From Balanoglossus misakiensis (taxonomy: Eukaryota; Hemichordata): a stretch of 64,000 nt of DNA. The position numbers were made by a program, and so were the translations under genes. Shown piece by piece: positions 21,818 through 34,288 of this stretch; the stretch's first letter is position 1, and every line of letters starts with the position of its first letter. The notes under the pieces are model-generated. The model was not told where the DNA came from. It saw nothing but the letters and a program-made list of their open reading frames with translations, and did no database searches. The stretch spans positions 11,532,001 to 11,596,000 of the forward strand of contig CM082586.2 in assembly GCA_040954595.2 (NCBI GenBank). Direction: 5' to 3'.

Positions 21818-24800
21818 GTCGGAACGGTAACAGTCCCTCTAATGTTATTGATTCTTTAATAGGCCACGCCAATGAAACTGAGATTGTGTTGGAAGGATCC
21901 TCGTGTATTGCGCTGATAGACACCGGGTCCATGGTATCTACTGTTGCTGACACTTTTAACAGAGAGAAGCTACAGAAACCAATTCATGACCTGAACAACT
22001 TGGTGAAGGTAGAAGGGGCTAGTGGTACAGAAGTTCCTTACCTTGGTTATATTGAAGTTGAAGTGAAATTCCCAGATAGCCATGGACAAGAGATGTCTAA
22101 AGATATATTATTGCTTGTTGTTGAAGACACGGAATATAATCAGATGGTTCCAGTTGTGATAGGCACAAATGTTCTCCAACATTTTGTGGATGAAGATACA
22201 CAGTACAGTACAGACCTATCCTCAGTATGGAGACTAGCATACCAAGCGACTATCCACCGGCAGAGGGCCGAAGGTAGGACATTTACAGTTACCACTACTA
22301 AACCCACAACCATTGGACCATACGAACGCACAGTCATCCATGGATTTTGCAGAGTGGACCTAAGAAATTGTCAATCAGTAGTTGTGGTGGAACCAGAAAA
22401 TGACAGACTTTTACCTGGTGGTTTACTTGTTACTCCAGCCGTGTTGAAGTTAGAGCCTCGTGGTAATTCGTGTCGAATCCCAGTAATGGTGACCAACTAT
22501 GGAGCACGTGCTGTCACAGTTCCCCCTAAAAGCACCCTATGTAACATGAACTTAGCATCTAATGTCTCACAGCCTTTAGATCCATATGGAGATGATATTG
22601 ATACAAACTCAGATGGGACCACCTCACCAAAAGTACCCGATTGGCTGATAAAAGACCTGGGATTACAAGAGGCAGATACAGAATTAACAGAAATCCAGAA
22701 AGACCAAGCCTTGGCTACCATTGGTAAATGGCAAACCGTGTTCTCTACAGGTGAGAGAGATTTGGGACACACAACATTGGTAACACATTCGATAAAGTTA
22801 ACGGATGAAACCCCCTTTAAAGATAAATACCGTCGAATCCCTATGGGTATGTACGAAGAATTGCAACAGTACCTGCAAGATATGCTACAGAGTGGTGTGA
22901 TTAGAGAATCAAACAGCCCGTGGTCCTCAAATGTTGTATGTGTCAGAAAACCTGATGGGAAGCTGAGGGTGTGTATTGATTATAGACGTCTCAACGCCAA
23001 AACCATTAAAGACGCTTACGCATTACCCCAGGTATTGGATACGCTTGATAACCTTAGTGACGCCGAGTGGTTTTCATCGCTTGATCTACGGTCTGGATAT
23101 TACCAAGTAGAGATGGCGGAAGACGACAAAGCGAAGACAGCTTTCACGGTGGGAAACTTCGGCTTATTTGAATTCAACCGTATGTCTATGGGTCTGACCA
23201 ACGCACCTGCAACTTTCCAGCGTCTCATGGAGAAGTGTTTTGGAGAATTGGCGTTCAGAGAATGTTGTGTGTATTTAGATGACATCATAGTATTTTCGAA
23301 GACTTTTGAAGACCACCTCAATAGATTGGAGCGGGTATTCCAGCGGCTGGCATCACATGGATTAAAGTTGAAGGCAACGAAATGTGTTTAATTCCAGAAG
23401 AAGGTGAAATATCTTGGACACGTGGTATCAGCCGACGGAATTACAACGGACCCAGACAAGGTAGCAGCTCTGAAGGAATGGCCAATACCCACTACTGTAA
23501 CAGAACTGAGAAGATTTCTTGGATTTGCAGGGTATTACAGGAGATTTATCCAAAGCTACAGTAATATTGCCAAGCCACTTAACGACTTGCTGTGTGGACG
23601 TCAGTCAAGGAATAAGGCGGGAAAATTTGAAAAACTCCAGTGGGGACAACAGGAACAACAAGCTTTCGACACTCTGAGGAAGAGCCTAATGTCGTCACCA
23701 ATACTAGCCTTTGCTGACTACTCACTTCCATTTGAAATACATACTGATGCAAGTTCCACAGGTCTGGGAGCAGTGCTGTATCAACGCCAGAAAGGTATTC
23801 TCAGAGTAATTGCCTATGCAAGTAGAGGACTCACCAAGTCTGAAAGTAATTATCCAGCTCATAAATTAGAATTTTTGGCACTGAAATGGGCCGTCACCAA
23901 GAAGTTCAACGACTACCTGTATGGAAGCAAATTCACTGTGTTTACAGACAACAACCCTTTGACGTATGTGTTAACTTCTGCGAAACTGGATGCGGTGGGA
24001 CACAGATGGTTGTCAGACTTGTCATTGTACGACTTCTCTATTGTTTACCGGAGTGGTAAGAAGAATATAGAGGCTGACGCTTTGTCTAGGATTCCATGGA
24101 ATAGAGAGAATCCAGAGACGGAAACCAATCTGGGAGCCGATGTAGTCCAGGCGCTTTGTCGAGCAACAGAAGGTCCATACGTAACTTCATTCGGAATGGT
24201 AGCAGATGAGGACAGACCTGCAGTAGTTCAAGGTGGGGATGATGTGTTCTGGAAGACGGAGCAGTCCAAAGATTCAACAATACGGTATGTGACTGATCAG
24301 CTTGAAAAGGACCACAAACCACTTATGAGAGATCATACAGGAGATATCAGACTACTTATACGAGATTGGAAACGCCTTGTTCTGAAGAATGGAGTCCTAT
24401 ACAGGAAATGCTTCATCGATGATATACAATATTTGCAACTTGTCTTACCAGTACACCATAGAAAAGATGTCCTGGAGGAACTACATGATAAACTTGGACA
24501 CTTTGGCCAAGATAAAACCCTGGATCTGGTACGACGAAGATTCTACTGGCCTAGGATGTCGATGGATGTTCAAAAGAAAGTGGAACATTGTTTACCATGC
24601 ATTCGCAGGAAAAGTTCAACTTCCTTACCCAGAACTCCCTTGGTTAATATTCACACATCACAACCGATGGAAATGGTGTGCATCGACTTTCTCCATATAC
24701 CAACACCAGATCAAGGATATAGCAACATATTAGTGATGACGGACCATTTCACTCGATACGCTATAGCAGTACCTACAAAGAACCAGTCTGCCAAAACAAC

Positions 24801-26034
24801 TGCCAAAGCATTGTTTGAACATTTGATTTTGCATTATGGGTTCCCAGGACGATTACACAGTGACCAGGGGCGAAACTTTGAGTCGTCTACAATTCAGGAA
24901 CTTTGCCGAATAGCAAATATTAAGAAGTCCAGGACCACTCCATACCACCCCCAGGGAAATGGAATGTGCGAACGATTTAATAAGACGTTATTACAGATGC
25001 TTGGAACTATGAATGAAGACAACAAAACAAGATGGGCTTCACATGTCAATACGATGGTTCATGCCTATAATTCTACAAAGCATGAAAGCACCGGATATTC
25101 ACCTTTCTTTTTGATGTTTGGTCGTGAACCAAGACTGCCTATAGATGTATCTGGACATGCAGACCAGACCAACCTAGAATATGGTGGAACAGTTTCAGAT
25201 TATGTGACGAAACTTGCCGAACGGTTGGATTACGCCTATAAAGTAGCAACGGAACGGTCTGTTAAGTCTGGTGAACGGCAGAAGAAGTCATATGATAGAA
25301 AAGTGAAGGTGGCCATAATACAACCTGGTGATACTGTGTTGGTGAAGAATACAGGACCTAAAGACAATTACAAATTGGCAGACCAATGGGAAAAGGATCC
25401 ATATACAGTGATTTCACAGCCCATAGAAGACATTCCAGTATACGTGGTACAAAAACAAGTTAAGGGTGGAAGGAAGCGGACACTACATAGAAATTTGCTA
25501 CTCCCAATACCAATAATTCCGGACGAACTGGATGACGATGTTAACACCAAGATGACGCAGCGTGATGTTAAGCAGAGTGTACCGGGTGTTATCAACGATG
25601 CTACCCAGGATGCAGTGGACGAAGATGATGACGGCATTGGTAAATTGCAATTCGTGTCAACTATCAACTTGCCAACAGAACACAATGCTCTTAATCCTAC
25701 TGCTGCAGAATTCATCCCATCCAGAAGAGAAAATTCCCTGATGGACAACCCCACAAGTATGGTTAATCCGGATGGACCTTCTCAAGTACTTACCTCAGAT
25801 TTCTCGAATCATATTTTGCAAAGTACGGATGGTTGGTCATCGAGCGATCCAGATGGTATCACTCCTGCTACAACCAACATCAGTCCTGACTCCAGTAGTA
25901 GTACTCAACCTGAACCACGCTATCCTACACGACAGAGACGACCTCCAGATAGATATAGTCCCGAACAATGGAATCTAAAACAGTTTGCTCATACGACTTT
26001 ATCTTCTATACCATTTATTAATTGCCACTATTAA
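21748..26034 (+). pseudogene. pol: Element C Pol (one nonsense codon in RT)
   Basis: The pol frame is open from 21748 and overlaps gag by 70 nt in the -1 frame. There is no early in-frame ATG, so it is expected as a Gag-Pol fusion. Domains in order are protease LIDTGSMVST, then VVIGTNVL; RT VCIDYRRLN, SSLDLRSGYYQ and YLDD (about 23272-23283); RNase H IHTDASSTGLGAVLYQ and FTDNNPLTYV; the integrase HHCC region with HDKLGH and CLPC; core motifs IDFLHIP, SDQGRNFES and CERFN; then a GPY/F-like DQWEKDPYTV and an acidic tail ending RYPTRQRRPPDRYS. At 23389-23391 a TAA interrupts RT just before FQKKVKYLGHVVS, and both sides are in the same frame. This looks like a single point mutation. Confidence 0.93.
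21775..21840 (+). promoter_or_regulatory. Predicted -1 ribosomal frameshift signal (gag/pol of element C)
   Basis: Canonical slippery heptamer T TTA AAT (21775-21781, gag frame CCT TTA AAT) inside the gag/pol overlap; shifting back one base enters pol (TTT AAA TGG). Six bases later CGACC (21788-21792) can pair with GGTCG (21817-21821). GGAGGGAC (21801-21808), inside that loop, can pair with GTCCCTCT (21833-21840, one G-U). Together these form an H-type pseudoknot. The heptamer is seen directly; the structure is inferred by hand. Confidence 0.75.
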
Positions 26035-26093
26035 TCAAATATCTTTAACTTACTTTAAATAACGAGGACGCCATTTCTCCTCGCAGGGGTGCG
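26035..26093 (+). other. Element C short 3' UTR and polypurine-like end
   Basis: 59 nt between the pol stop and the 3' LTR. It contains an inverted repeat CGAGGA...TCCTCG and ends GCAGGGGTGCG against the LTR, a weak polypurine-tract candidate. No env gene is present. Confidence 0.55.
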
Positions 26094-26735
26094 TGTAACG
26101 GCCTTGTTGATCCATTGAATTTGTATACATGTATATCTGTATGTATGTTATACCTGTATCTTATAGTAATTAGTTATTCAATTATTCATATGACGTAATA
26201 GTACTTACCTTCAATTGGTTGATCTTAATTATATGCAAACCACCTGGAAGTTTCATTTGACCAATGAACACAAGCTAATCTGGCACTATGATGTAATTGC
26301 TGATATAAAAGGACATGGTGCATAAAATTGGTCAGTTCACCTCTGTAGCCAGACCGGCCACACACGTTGGAACTGACATGTATTTGTTCCATTTCAGGTT
26401 AGTTTCCTTGTACCTTACCTGTTGCTTGAAGCTTTGTATTTTGGTGCATTCTACCGACTCATTTCAGCACAAGTAATTGGTGTCTTTAACTTGCGTCAAT
26501 TTTCCAATTGTATGTCTATATTTTTCACTTGCATGAATTTTGGTGTATTCTGTTGGAGGTGAACTCCCATACATGTGTGTAATTTAGCAGTTCACCTCTG
26601 TAGCCAGACCGGCCACACACGTTGGAACTGACATGTATTTGTTCCATTTCAGTTATTAAATGTAAGGCCTATGTCTTTGTTACCCGTAACCTGTTTGGTG
26701 TGAATATGTTGGAATGAACGGCGACAACCGTGACA
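26094..26735 (+). repeat. Element C 3' LTR
   Basis: 642-bp partner of the 5' LTR, same TGTAACGG and CCGTGACA ends, with both copies of the ~60-bp internal repeat complete. The near identity to the 5' LTR indicates a young insertion. Confidence 0.95.
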
Positions 26736-26739
26736 ATTG

Positions 26740-27181
26740 TTAGAGGATTCTCTCCGTTGGATTTTGGAAGCGGATCGACGCGACTGTTGAGTGCGGGACA
26801 GCGCCCTCATCGCCAGAACTCGATTGTGCGTCACGTTCGTTTATAAACTGTTGAACTTTGACCGGACTCGCGGCAGGTTGTGCCACGCCAGTTTTCTTCA
26901 GGAAGGTGTTACTTGTTACTTGTTACAGGTTTTGATAGAGCTCTTGTTACATCTCTGATGTTGATAGACTTACTATTAATTATACTTCTTTCATTGGATA
27001 TAAAGTGTCTTTGTGTCATTTTGTCCACACCCCCTTCACTCGCCCTGTGTTCCCAAAGCTACCGCAATCACCACGAATCCTACGACCCAACTCACATGAA
27101 CGAAACTTGTTGATTACCCTTGTCGAGTTTGCTCACGCCCAGCTAGCCCATCGTTTTTATTGGAATTTTGCAAGGGTAACA
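26740..27181 (+). repeat. Middle LTR (LTR 2), right part
   Basis: Continuation of the LTR interrupted by element C, resuming with TTAGAGGATTC after the duplicated ATTG and ending AGGGTAACA before the copy B primer-binding site. It differs from the other LTRs near 26912-26928, where ACTTGTTACTTGTTACAGG replaces ACTTGTTAATGAAACAGG. This looks like a small local duplication. Confidence 0.92.
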
Positions 27182-27498
27182 TCTGGCGCCTACCAACGTG
27201 GGGCTGGATTGGAAAGTTTTCCCAGTAGAGTTTTGTCATTTTACTGTTTCTTACAAATTGACAACAGGGAAGGACGACATTTTGATTCAGCCCATTGAGG
27301 TTTGGTTTTGCGGTCGAAAACACAGGACGAGCAGGGTTGGACGAGTGATACACTTATTGATCGAGCAGGAAATTAAGTACATGTGCCATTGCCTTTGATT
27401 TATGGAACACCGACCATTCATAGTTTCCAAACGCTTTCAATTTTTGTGAGTGTTATTGTAGACTCGAGTTATCGACAGATTGCTCTCGAATTTGAAAC
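27182..27498 (+). other. Copy B leader with primer-binding site
   Basis: The 317-nt leader carries the same primer-binding site (27184-27203) as copy A and leads to the gag-pol ATG at 27499. No further feature is seen. Confidence 0.7.
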
Positions 27499-30400
27499 AT
27501 GGAGGACGCACAAGAAACTGTTGTTAGGGTGAAGAAAGAGGAAGATGGCGAGGTGAGTATGGCAGCGAAGGGGGGCCCTGAATCTGACCCAAGGGATAAA
27601 GAAAATGACACTACTGATGATATTAAAGGGGATAAGTCTGTTGAACATGGATCAATGACAATGACACCCACTGGGGGAGGCAGCGTTTCTAAATTATCCC
27701 AGGGGACAATACCTAAACGGGGAGGTGGCCGAGGCGTATATTCTCCACTTAGGGGCCGATTGAGGAAACCGGCAGGTGTGCACCCGCAATCTTTGAAAGA
27801 TTATAGTTTGACAGAAAGCGCGGCACAATTTGATGATGAGCGCGAACGGTTAGTCGAATTGGAAAGCGAGCTAAAATCTCTTCTTGAGCGTGAGCACAGA
27901 CGCAATAGAGAAATCGAATCCGAGGTTTCGCCACAGCATAGTAGTAACAAAACCGAGGAACGTCATGAGTACGAGCCGACACATCGAACATTTGCCGAAG
28001 TGAATTATACAGCACCACGGGTACCGAACTTTACCGGCGACCATAAAGGCAAGGATAGTATGTCATATGAGTCCTGGTTGAGGGAGGTACAGAGTATGAG
28101 ACAGAGTGGCGTTCATAGCGATCGCGTACTGCGACAGGCCGTTCGGAAATCCATACGTGGTGAAGCGAGTGAGATCATACTAGGTTTGGGAATCGACCCG
28201 TCCATTGAAAAGATGTTGAATAAACTAGAAACTGTGTATGGTGTAGTTGTGTCTACGGCTACATTGAAGCGGCAGTTGTACAATGATTTTCAGAAGGAAG
28301 GTGAGTCAGCAGCGTCATTTGCATGTCGCGTCGAGATAAACCTGAGACGTATATATGATCGCGGAGGTGTCCGCGAGAGCGAAATGGATTTGATTCTGCG
28401 TACTACCCTGTGGGAAGGACTGACAGACCTGCGAGTGAAAGACATCGCCAGGCATCGGTATGAAAATGCCAAGAATTTTGATGAGTTGCTACGGATCATC
28501 CGTGTTGCTGAACAAGAAGTACAGGGAGCGCATGGACGGAAAACTGGAGAGAAGTTGGAAGATAGGCGAAAGAAGACAAGAGGACATAGAGCGGTGAAGC
28601 AACAGCAGGAAGTGTCTGAGTCGGATTCCGACAATGAAGAGCGTTCAAACAAAAAGAAACCACGTGACCACGAAAGTGATGAAATGTATGTTAAAATGAC
28701 TGCGATGTTGAAAGCGATGCAATTACAACAGGAACAGGTGAAGTTGGCTATGGAACAGCAACGAAAGGAACATGCCGCTGGAATGGAAGAGATCCGGAAT
28801 GCTCGTGCAACAATGATGGTCTCATCAAACGGCGTGTCTCGACCACGTGATGTTGCCGCACGGATTTCACAGGAACCAGACTCGAGACGAGGAACCCCAA
28901 ATCAAAGTGACGAACGAAGTGGAAACAAGAGTGGAGAAAAGCCATTCACTTGCTACAACTGCAATGGGGAAGGTCACATGTCACATGAGTGCAAGCAGCC
29001 ATGTGGTAGATGTAAAGAAGAAGGACACACCTCTGCAAGTTGCCCAAAAAGAAAACGCGCATCTGTGAAAGCCAAGAGCATGACGGGAAGACGACGATGT
29101 GAAAAGAACCCAAAGAGAAAAGGTAAGCCAAGATCCATTGATGGACGGATTGTTGGTCCATTGAATGAGCAGTACGCCTTTGTGAATGGAAGGAAATGTT
29201 TGGCTCAAGTGGACACAGGATCACAAGTTACCATGATCAGTGAAGACTACTATCGTCGATACTTGTCCGATGTGCCATTCACTCCGTTGGATGAAGTTCT
29301 CGAGATCGCAGGTGTAACTGATGATGTTGTACAGTACGTTGGTGTGATAGAGGTTGAGGTTAGCTTCCCTAGTCACGTCTTCAATGATGATACCACTTTC
29401 AGTCTATTGGCACTGGTAGTGAAAGGAACTGAGAACAATGATCGAGTGCCGGTGTTGGCGGGAACCAACTGGTTGAATCGTTACATGACGATGAAGATGT
29501 TGAACGATGGTGGTAGGACAATGAGCAGGATGAAGCCAGTAGCGAGAAGGGCTATTGCAACCCTACGCGCTCGTGAACAGTTCTATGGACCATACGGAAA
29601 CATGGGAGTAGTGCGAGCGGCAGTAAGCGAACGGGTGACACTGGAGCCACGTACTGCACATACCATTCGAGGGAGCATGAAGGCTGGTCCCAAAGGAGAG
29701 AAACATGAAGTGCTGTTAGGTGATGACTGTGACTGGAATGAACACAAAGGATGGACTCTGAACCCTATGGTGACGATCGCTGAGTGTGGGAAACGCTCGT
29801 CAGCCGTGCCTGTGGTAATAAAAAATGAAACTGACAAACCCATCGTCATCAAGCCGAGACAGGTTGTTGCTACAGTGAAGGCGGTACGAGGAATAGAAGT
29901 GCAGCCGCGAAGGGACACCAAGGATAATGGAATTCACGACGAACCTTTGGAAGCGAGAGAGGTGACGGTTGGAGGATTGTCCTTTGATGTGACCGGTTCA
30001 CCGGTTGACCAGGATCAGATGATAAAGATACAGGATGTTCTGGAACGTAACATTGGATCATTTTCGACCAGTGACGGCGACCTAGGAAGATGTACGATCC
30101 ACAAACATGAGATCAACTTGAAAGATGAACGTCCAGTCAAACAACCGTATCGTCGGATTCCTCCAGCTTTATATGACGAGATCCGAGTGCAGATAGGAGG
30201 AATGTTGGACAATGGGGTGATACGACCATCAAAAAGTCCTTGGTCTTCTCCTCTCGTCCTTGTGGCAAAGAAAGACGGAACCACTCGTATATGTGTAGAT
30301 TATAGACGTCTGAATGCGCAGACGACTCCTGACGCGTATGCTCTACCTCGTATTGAGGAGGGACTGGATGTTTTGAGTGGCGCGAAATGGTTTACATCGA

Positions 30401-33400
30401 TCGACTTAAAAAGTGGATTTTGGCAAATAGCTATGTCGGAGAAGGACATCCCAAAGACAGCGTTTGCCACCCCATTCGGTTTCTACGAATTTGTTGTAAT
30501 GCCCTTCGGACTCATGAACGCCGGAGCTACATGTCAACGCGTCGTGGAACAATGTATAGGAGATTACAACATGAGGATTTGCATGGTCTACATGGATGAT
30601 GTGATTATCTTTTCTGAAACATTCGAGGAACATGTGGACCGAGTTGACAAGGTTCTCAAGCGACTACGAGAATGTGACTTGAAGATAAAACATACCAAGT
30701 GTCAGCTTTTTCACGAAAAGATAAAGTACTTGGGACATGTAGTGTCGTCAAATGGAGTTGAGACCGACCCCGACAAGACGGAGGCATTGAGGACATGGCC
30801 AGTACCCACCAACGTGAAAGAGCTGAGGACATTCTTAGGATTTACGGGGTATTACCGTTGATTCGTACAGGGATACTCATCGATTGCCCGACCATTGCAC
30901 GCTTTGACCGTAGGTTACCCAACGAAGAGGAAAAATGGGGGAGAAAGGAAACGACCACCCCCATACCAGTGGACAGATGCGTGCCAGGAAGCCTTCGAGC
31001 TGATCATTGACAAGCTGACTTCAGCTCCGGTTTTGGCCTACGCCGACTATACGCGACCGTTTGAGCTTCACACAGACGCGAGCTTGACAGGACTAGGAGC
31101 TGCCTTATACCAGTCAATCGAAGAGGCAGATGGACGAGAAAGACTGCGACCAGTTGCGTATGCCAGCCGGAGCCTCACTGCCAGTGAGAAGAACTACCCG
31201 GCCCACAAGCTGGAATTTCTGGCTTTGAAATGGTCTGTTACGGAAAAGTTTCGTGATTACTTCTTTGGCAATGATGTCACGGTATTGACCGACAATAATC
31301 CACTGACATACGTAGCAAGTACAGCGAAACTTGATGCGACAGGACAGAGGTGGTGGAATGCTTTATCTCAGTATAAATTGAAGATTCACTACCGACCCGG
31401 CCTAAGGAATGGTGATGCGGACGGGCTCTCGCGACGACCTGATGGCAGGGCTCAAGGATTTGATGAGTCTGAGAGACGTTTCCAGGAAACTGTAGCGATG
31501 ACTCCTGATGAGGTGCAGGCAGTGGGGGAGCCATGTTTGTCTGATGGAGATGAAGATACACCATGGATTGAAGCCTTAGCTGCCTCAGCACGAGCGATAC
31601 CAAAGGACATGGATGAACCGCCGGGGATGCCAGGAGAAGCAACATTACCTACGATTGCGATGGACCAATGGGCGAAGTTACAGGACAGGGATGTGACCGT
31701 ACGGCGCATACGAGCCTTGGTTCACGCGAAGACTGGGGGTAAAGGTAAACTGACAAGGACACAGCGAGCACAGGAACCGCGAGAAGTCAGAATGGCACTG
31801 AGAGATTGGAGTAAATTCTGTTTCCGTGATGATGTTTTGTATAGAGCGAGGACATCATCTAGTGGAGAGGTCTACTACCAATTGGTGCTACCACACGAGT
31901 TTCGCCAGGAGGCAATGAAAGGGGTGCACGACGACTGTGGACACCTGGGACAGGATCGAGCGATTGATTTATTGAGGGCTAGGTTTTATTGGCCTCTTAT
32001 GTCAGCTGATATGAAGAAATACATTCGTACATGCAGGAGATGTACTCGAAGGAAGGACGAGGCGGGATTAAAGACACGTGCTCCGATGGTGAGTATTGAA
32101 ACTTCACAGCCCCTCGAACTTCTATGCATGGATTTCTTGAGCCTTGAAGAGAGTAAAGGAGGGACCAAAGACCTGTTGGTAATTACTGATCACTTCTCGA
32201 AGTTTGCTGTAGCCATACCTACACCGAACCAGACCGCGAAAACGACAGCCAAGAACCTATGGGAACACTTCATGCTACCATATGGATGTCCGGAACGAAT
32301 CCTGTCTGATCGTGGTCGGAATTTTGAGTCGCGAGTGATACAGGAATTGTGCCAGTTACTAGACATCAAAAAGTCACGTACCACGCCATACCATCCCCAA
32401 GGAAACGCTCAGACTGAAAGATTCAACTGTACTCTCCTTAATATGTTGGGTACGCTCGAGAACGAGCAGAAGGCTAGATGGAAGGATTATGTGAAGCCGT
32501 TGGTACATGCGTACAACTGCACTGTTCATGACACGACGGGTTTTACACCTTACCAATTGTTGTTCGGAAGACATGCGAAGATAGCACTGGATGTGCGATT
32601 CGGAACGTCACCAGAAAGCAGGGATCCTACGACGCCGACAAAGTATATCGCCGACTTGAGATCCAGGATGGACAAAGTATTTTAGATTGCGAAACGAGCT
32701 GCAGAGAAGTCAGCCCAAGAGAGTAAAGAGCGCTATGACCAGAAAGTTAGAGAGGTGGTGCTTAAAGAAGGTGATCGAGTGTTACGCAGGAACGTGAGTA
32801 TACGAGGTCAACACAAGATCGCCGATCGGTGGGAGGAAAGTCCATATGTTGTGGTGAGAAGGCTGAGTCCTGATTTGCCAGTATATGTTATACGTTCAAC
32901 GAAAACCTCGAAGACACAGACGGTCCACAGGAATTTGCTGAAACCTTGCTGTGATCGACCGCTGTTGAGTTATACAGAAGACGAAATGAGTGAACGCTCT
33001 CAGGATAGGGCCATTCCTGAGAGTACGGAGTCGGAACGAAGTTCATCCTCACAGAGTGAACGAGGCTATGTGCTCAATCCTGAATCGCGACCCTTTAGGC
33101 CTGGGAGAGTTAGACCTGTGCGCTTAGAAGGTACAACTGAAGTTACCCTTAATTCTATGGACAGAAGCGACAACGATGCATGTGTGAGCGTGGAACAAGA
33201 TTCTCCTGAACCGAGCATGATGGATATGAGCGATTCTTCAGGGCAGGTGCAAAGCCCTGATGATCCTGTAACAGGCTTGCGTGCAGATAGTATGGACGTA
33301 TCGTCTGCTGGGAAGTCCGATGGAATTGCTGACAGAGCAGAAGTGACACATCAAAATATTCCTCTGAGTGATGTAGGTGTGAATATCACTGATGCGTCGA

Positions 33401-33795
33401 TTAGTAGTGGAAATGTAGGAACTAGGAAAGAGACTATGGGGAAGGAGCAACCAGTGGGAAGTGACTTAGCTGATACCCATGGTGATTGTTCTGACGCTGA
33501 CGAGGAGTCGTCGATTGCCGAGGAAGGAGGAAGTGTGGTCCGACCTATGCGTCGATCAACGAGAACTCGAAGACCACCCAAGTACTATGGATGGTGCTCA
33601 CGATTGGTCAAACGTGACAAAGGTGGTAGAAGCACTTTGAGGAATTCTAGTATTGGGAAGAGGCCATCTTTTGATTTACCGAGGATTGATCATGAGGATG
33701 AAGTTTCTCATGGAAGACTGACCTCGTCGAATAGCAGAAACCACGACATAACCATGAAAATACTCGAAATGATGGCCAGTGGAATATACATGTAA
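27499..33795 (+). pseudogene. gag-pol: Gypsy Gag-Pol, copy B (two nonsense codons)
   Basis: Same domain order as copy A: two CCHC knuckles, protease DTGS, RT YMDD, RNase H, integrase with the full core including TERFN, then the integrase C-terminus and acidic tail. One frame throughout, interrupted by TGA at 30859-30861 (after the RT-connection motif GFTGYYR, where A has AGA) and TAG at 32683-32685 (after MDKVF, where A has CAG). It does not have A's 22-bp deletion. A few missense differences exist, including His for Arg in the first zinc knuckle (MSHECK), outside the CCHC ligands, and Ser for Ile in TTFSLL. Each copy alone is defective, at different places. Confidence 0.93.
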
Positions 33796-34288
33796 GTATA
33801 GGGAATGTGGATGTAGGGGTGTACGCTGGATTCACATTAGCTATTCTTGACTGTATCTGATACGTGCTTAATGCCAGGTAAGTAAGGGTGCGGTTCGAAG
33901 GTTGCTTTGTGTACCTTTGCAGATTTGCTATTTAGATTAGCCGCGTCATAGGGTCCTGCGCCTCCTGCGTTGCCCAGCGAACTCTGCGCGCTTACATTTT
34001 TCTGATTACTCTTTCAGGTTCACTGATCGAGACTCTGCCTACCCTACTGCAACAGGATTGTGTAGCTTGTTTCATCGAAAGTGCATCTGAGGATGACTCG
34101 AGTCACTCGTTTTACAGGCACGATGCCTATGCCGACGAGAATGTTTCGATATTGAGTCTCGTTGATGTAGTGTTTGTATTTACGCTCATGTTCTGTGTTT
34201 CATTGTCGAACGAAGGCAAACTTATTGAGCTTGTTTTTTGTCGGGAAGTAAGCATAGTAAATCGTCCCTATGCTGACTTGGGGCAGTG
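33796..34288 (+). other. Copy B 3' untranslated region
   Basis: Same noncoding segment as in copy A, including the 140-bp intron-like stretch (33878-34017) with GTAAGT and TCTTTCAG ends. It ends GGGGCAGTG at LTR 3. No env-like ORF. Confidence 0.6.

Larger units (their letters stand above)
18676..26735 (+). mobile_element. Element C: Gypsy retrotransposon nested in the middle LTR
   Basis: Complete insertion of 8060 bp flanked by the 4-bp duplication ATTG (18672-18675, 26736-26739). Uninterrupted LTRs read TTGATTGTTAGAGG here, which confirms the site. LTRs are 631 bp (5') and 642 bp (3'). They appear almost identical apart from an 11-bp indel, so the insertion is recent. The order is LTR, serine-tRNA-type PBS, long leader, gag, -1 frame pol (protease, RT, RNase H, integrase), short 3' UTR, LTR. 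The only clear coding lesion is one nonsense codon in RT. Confidence 0.95.
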
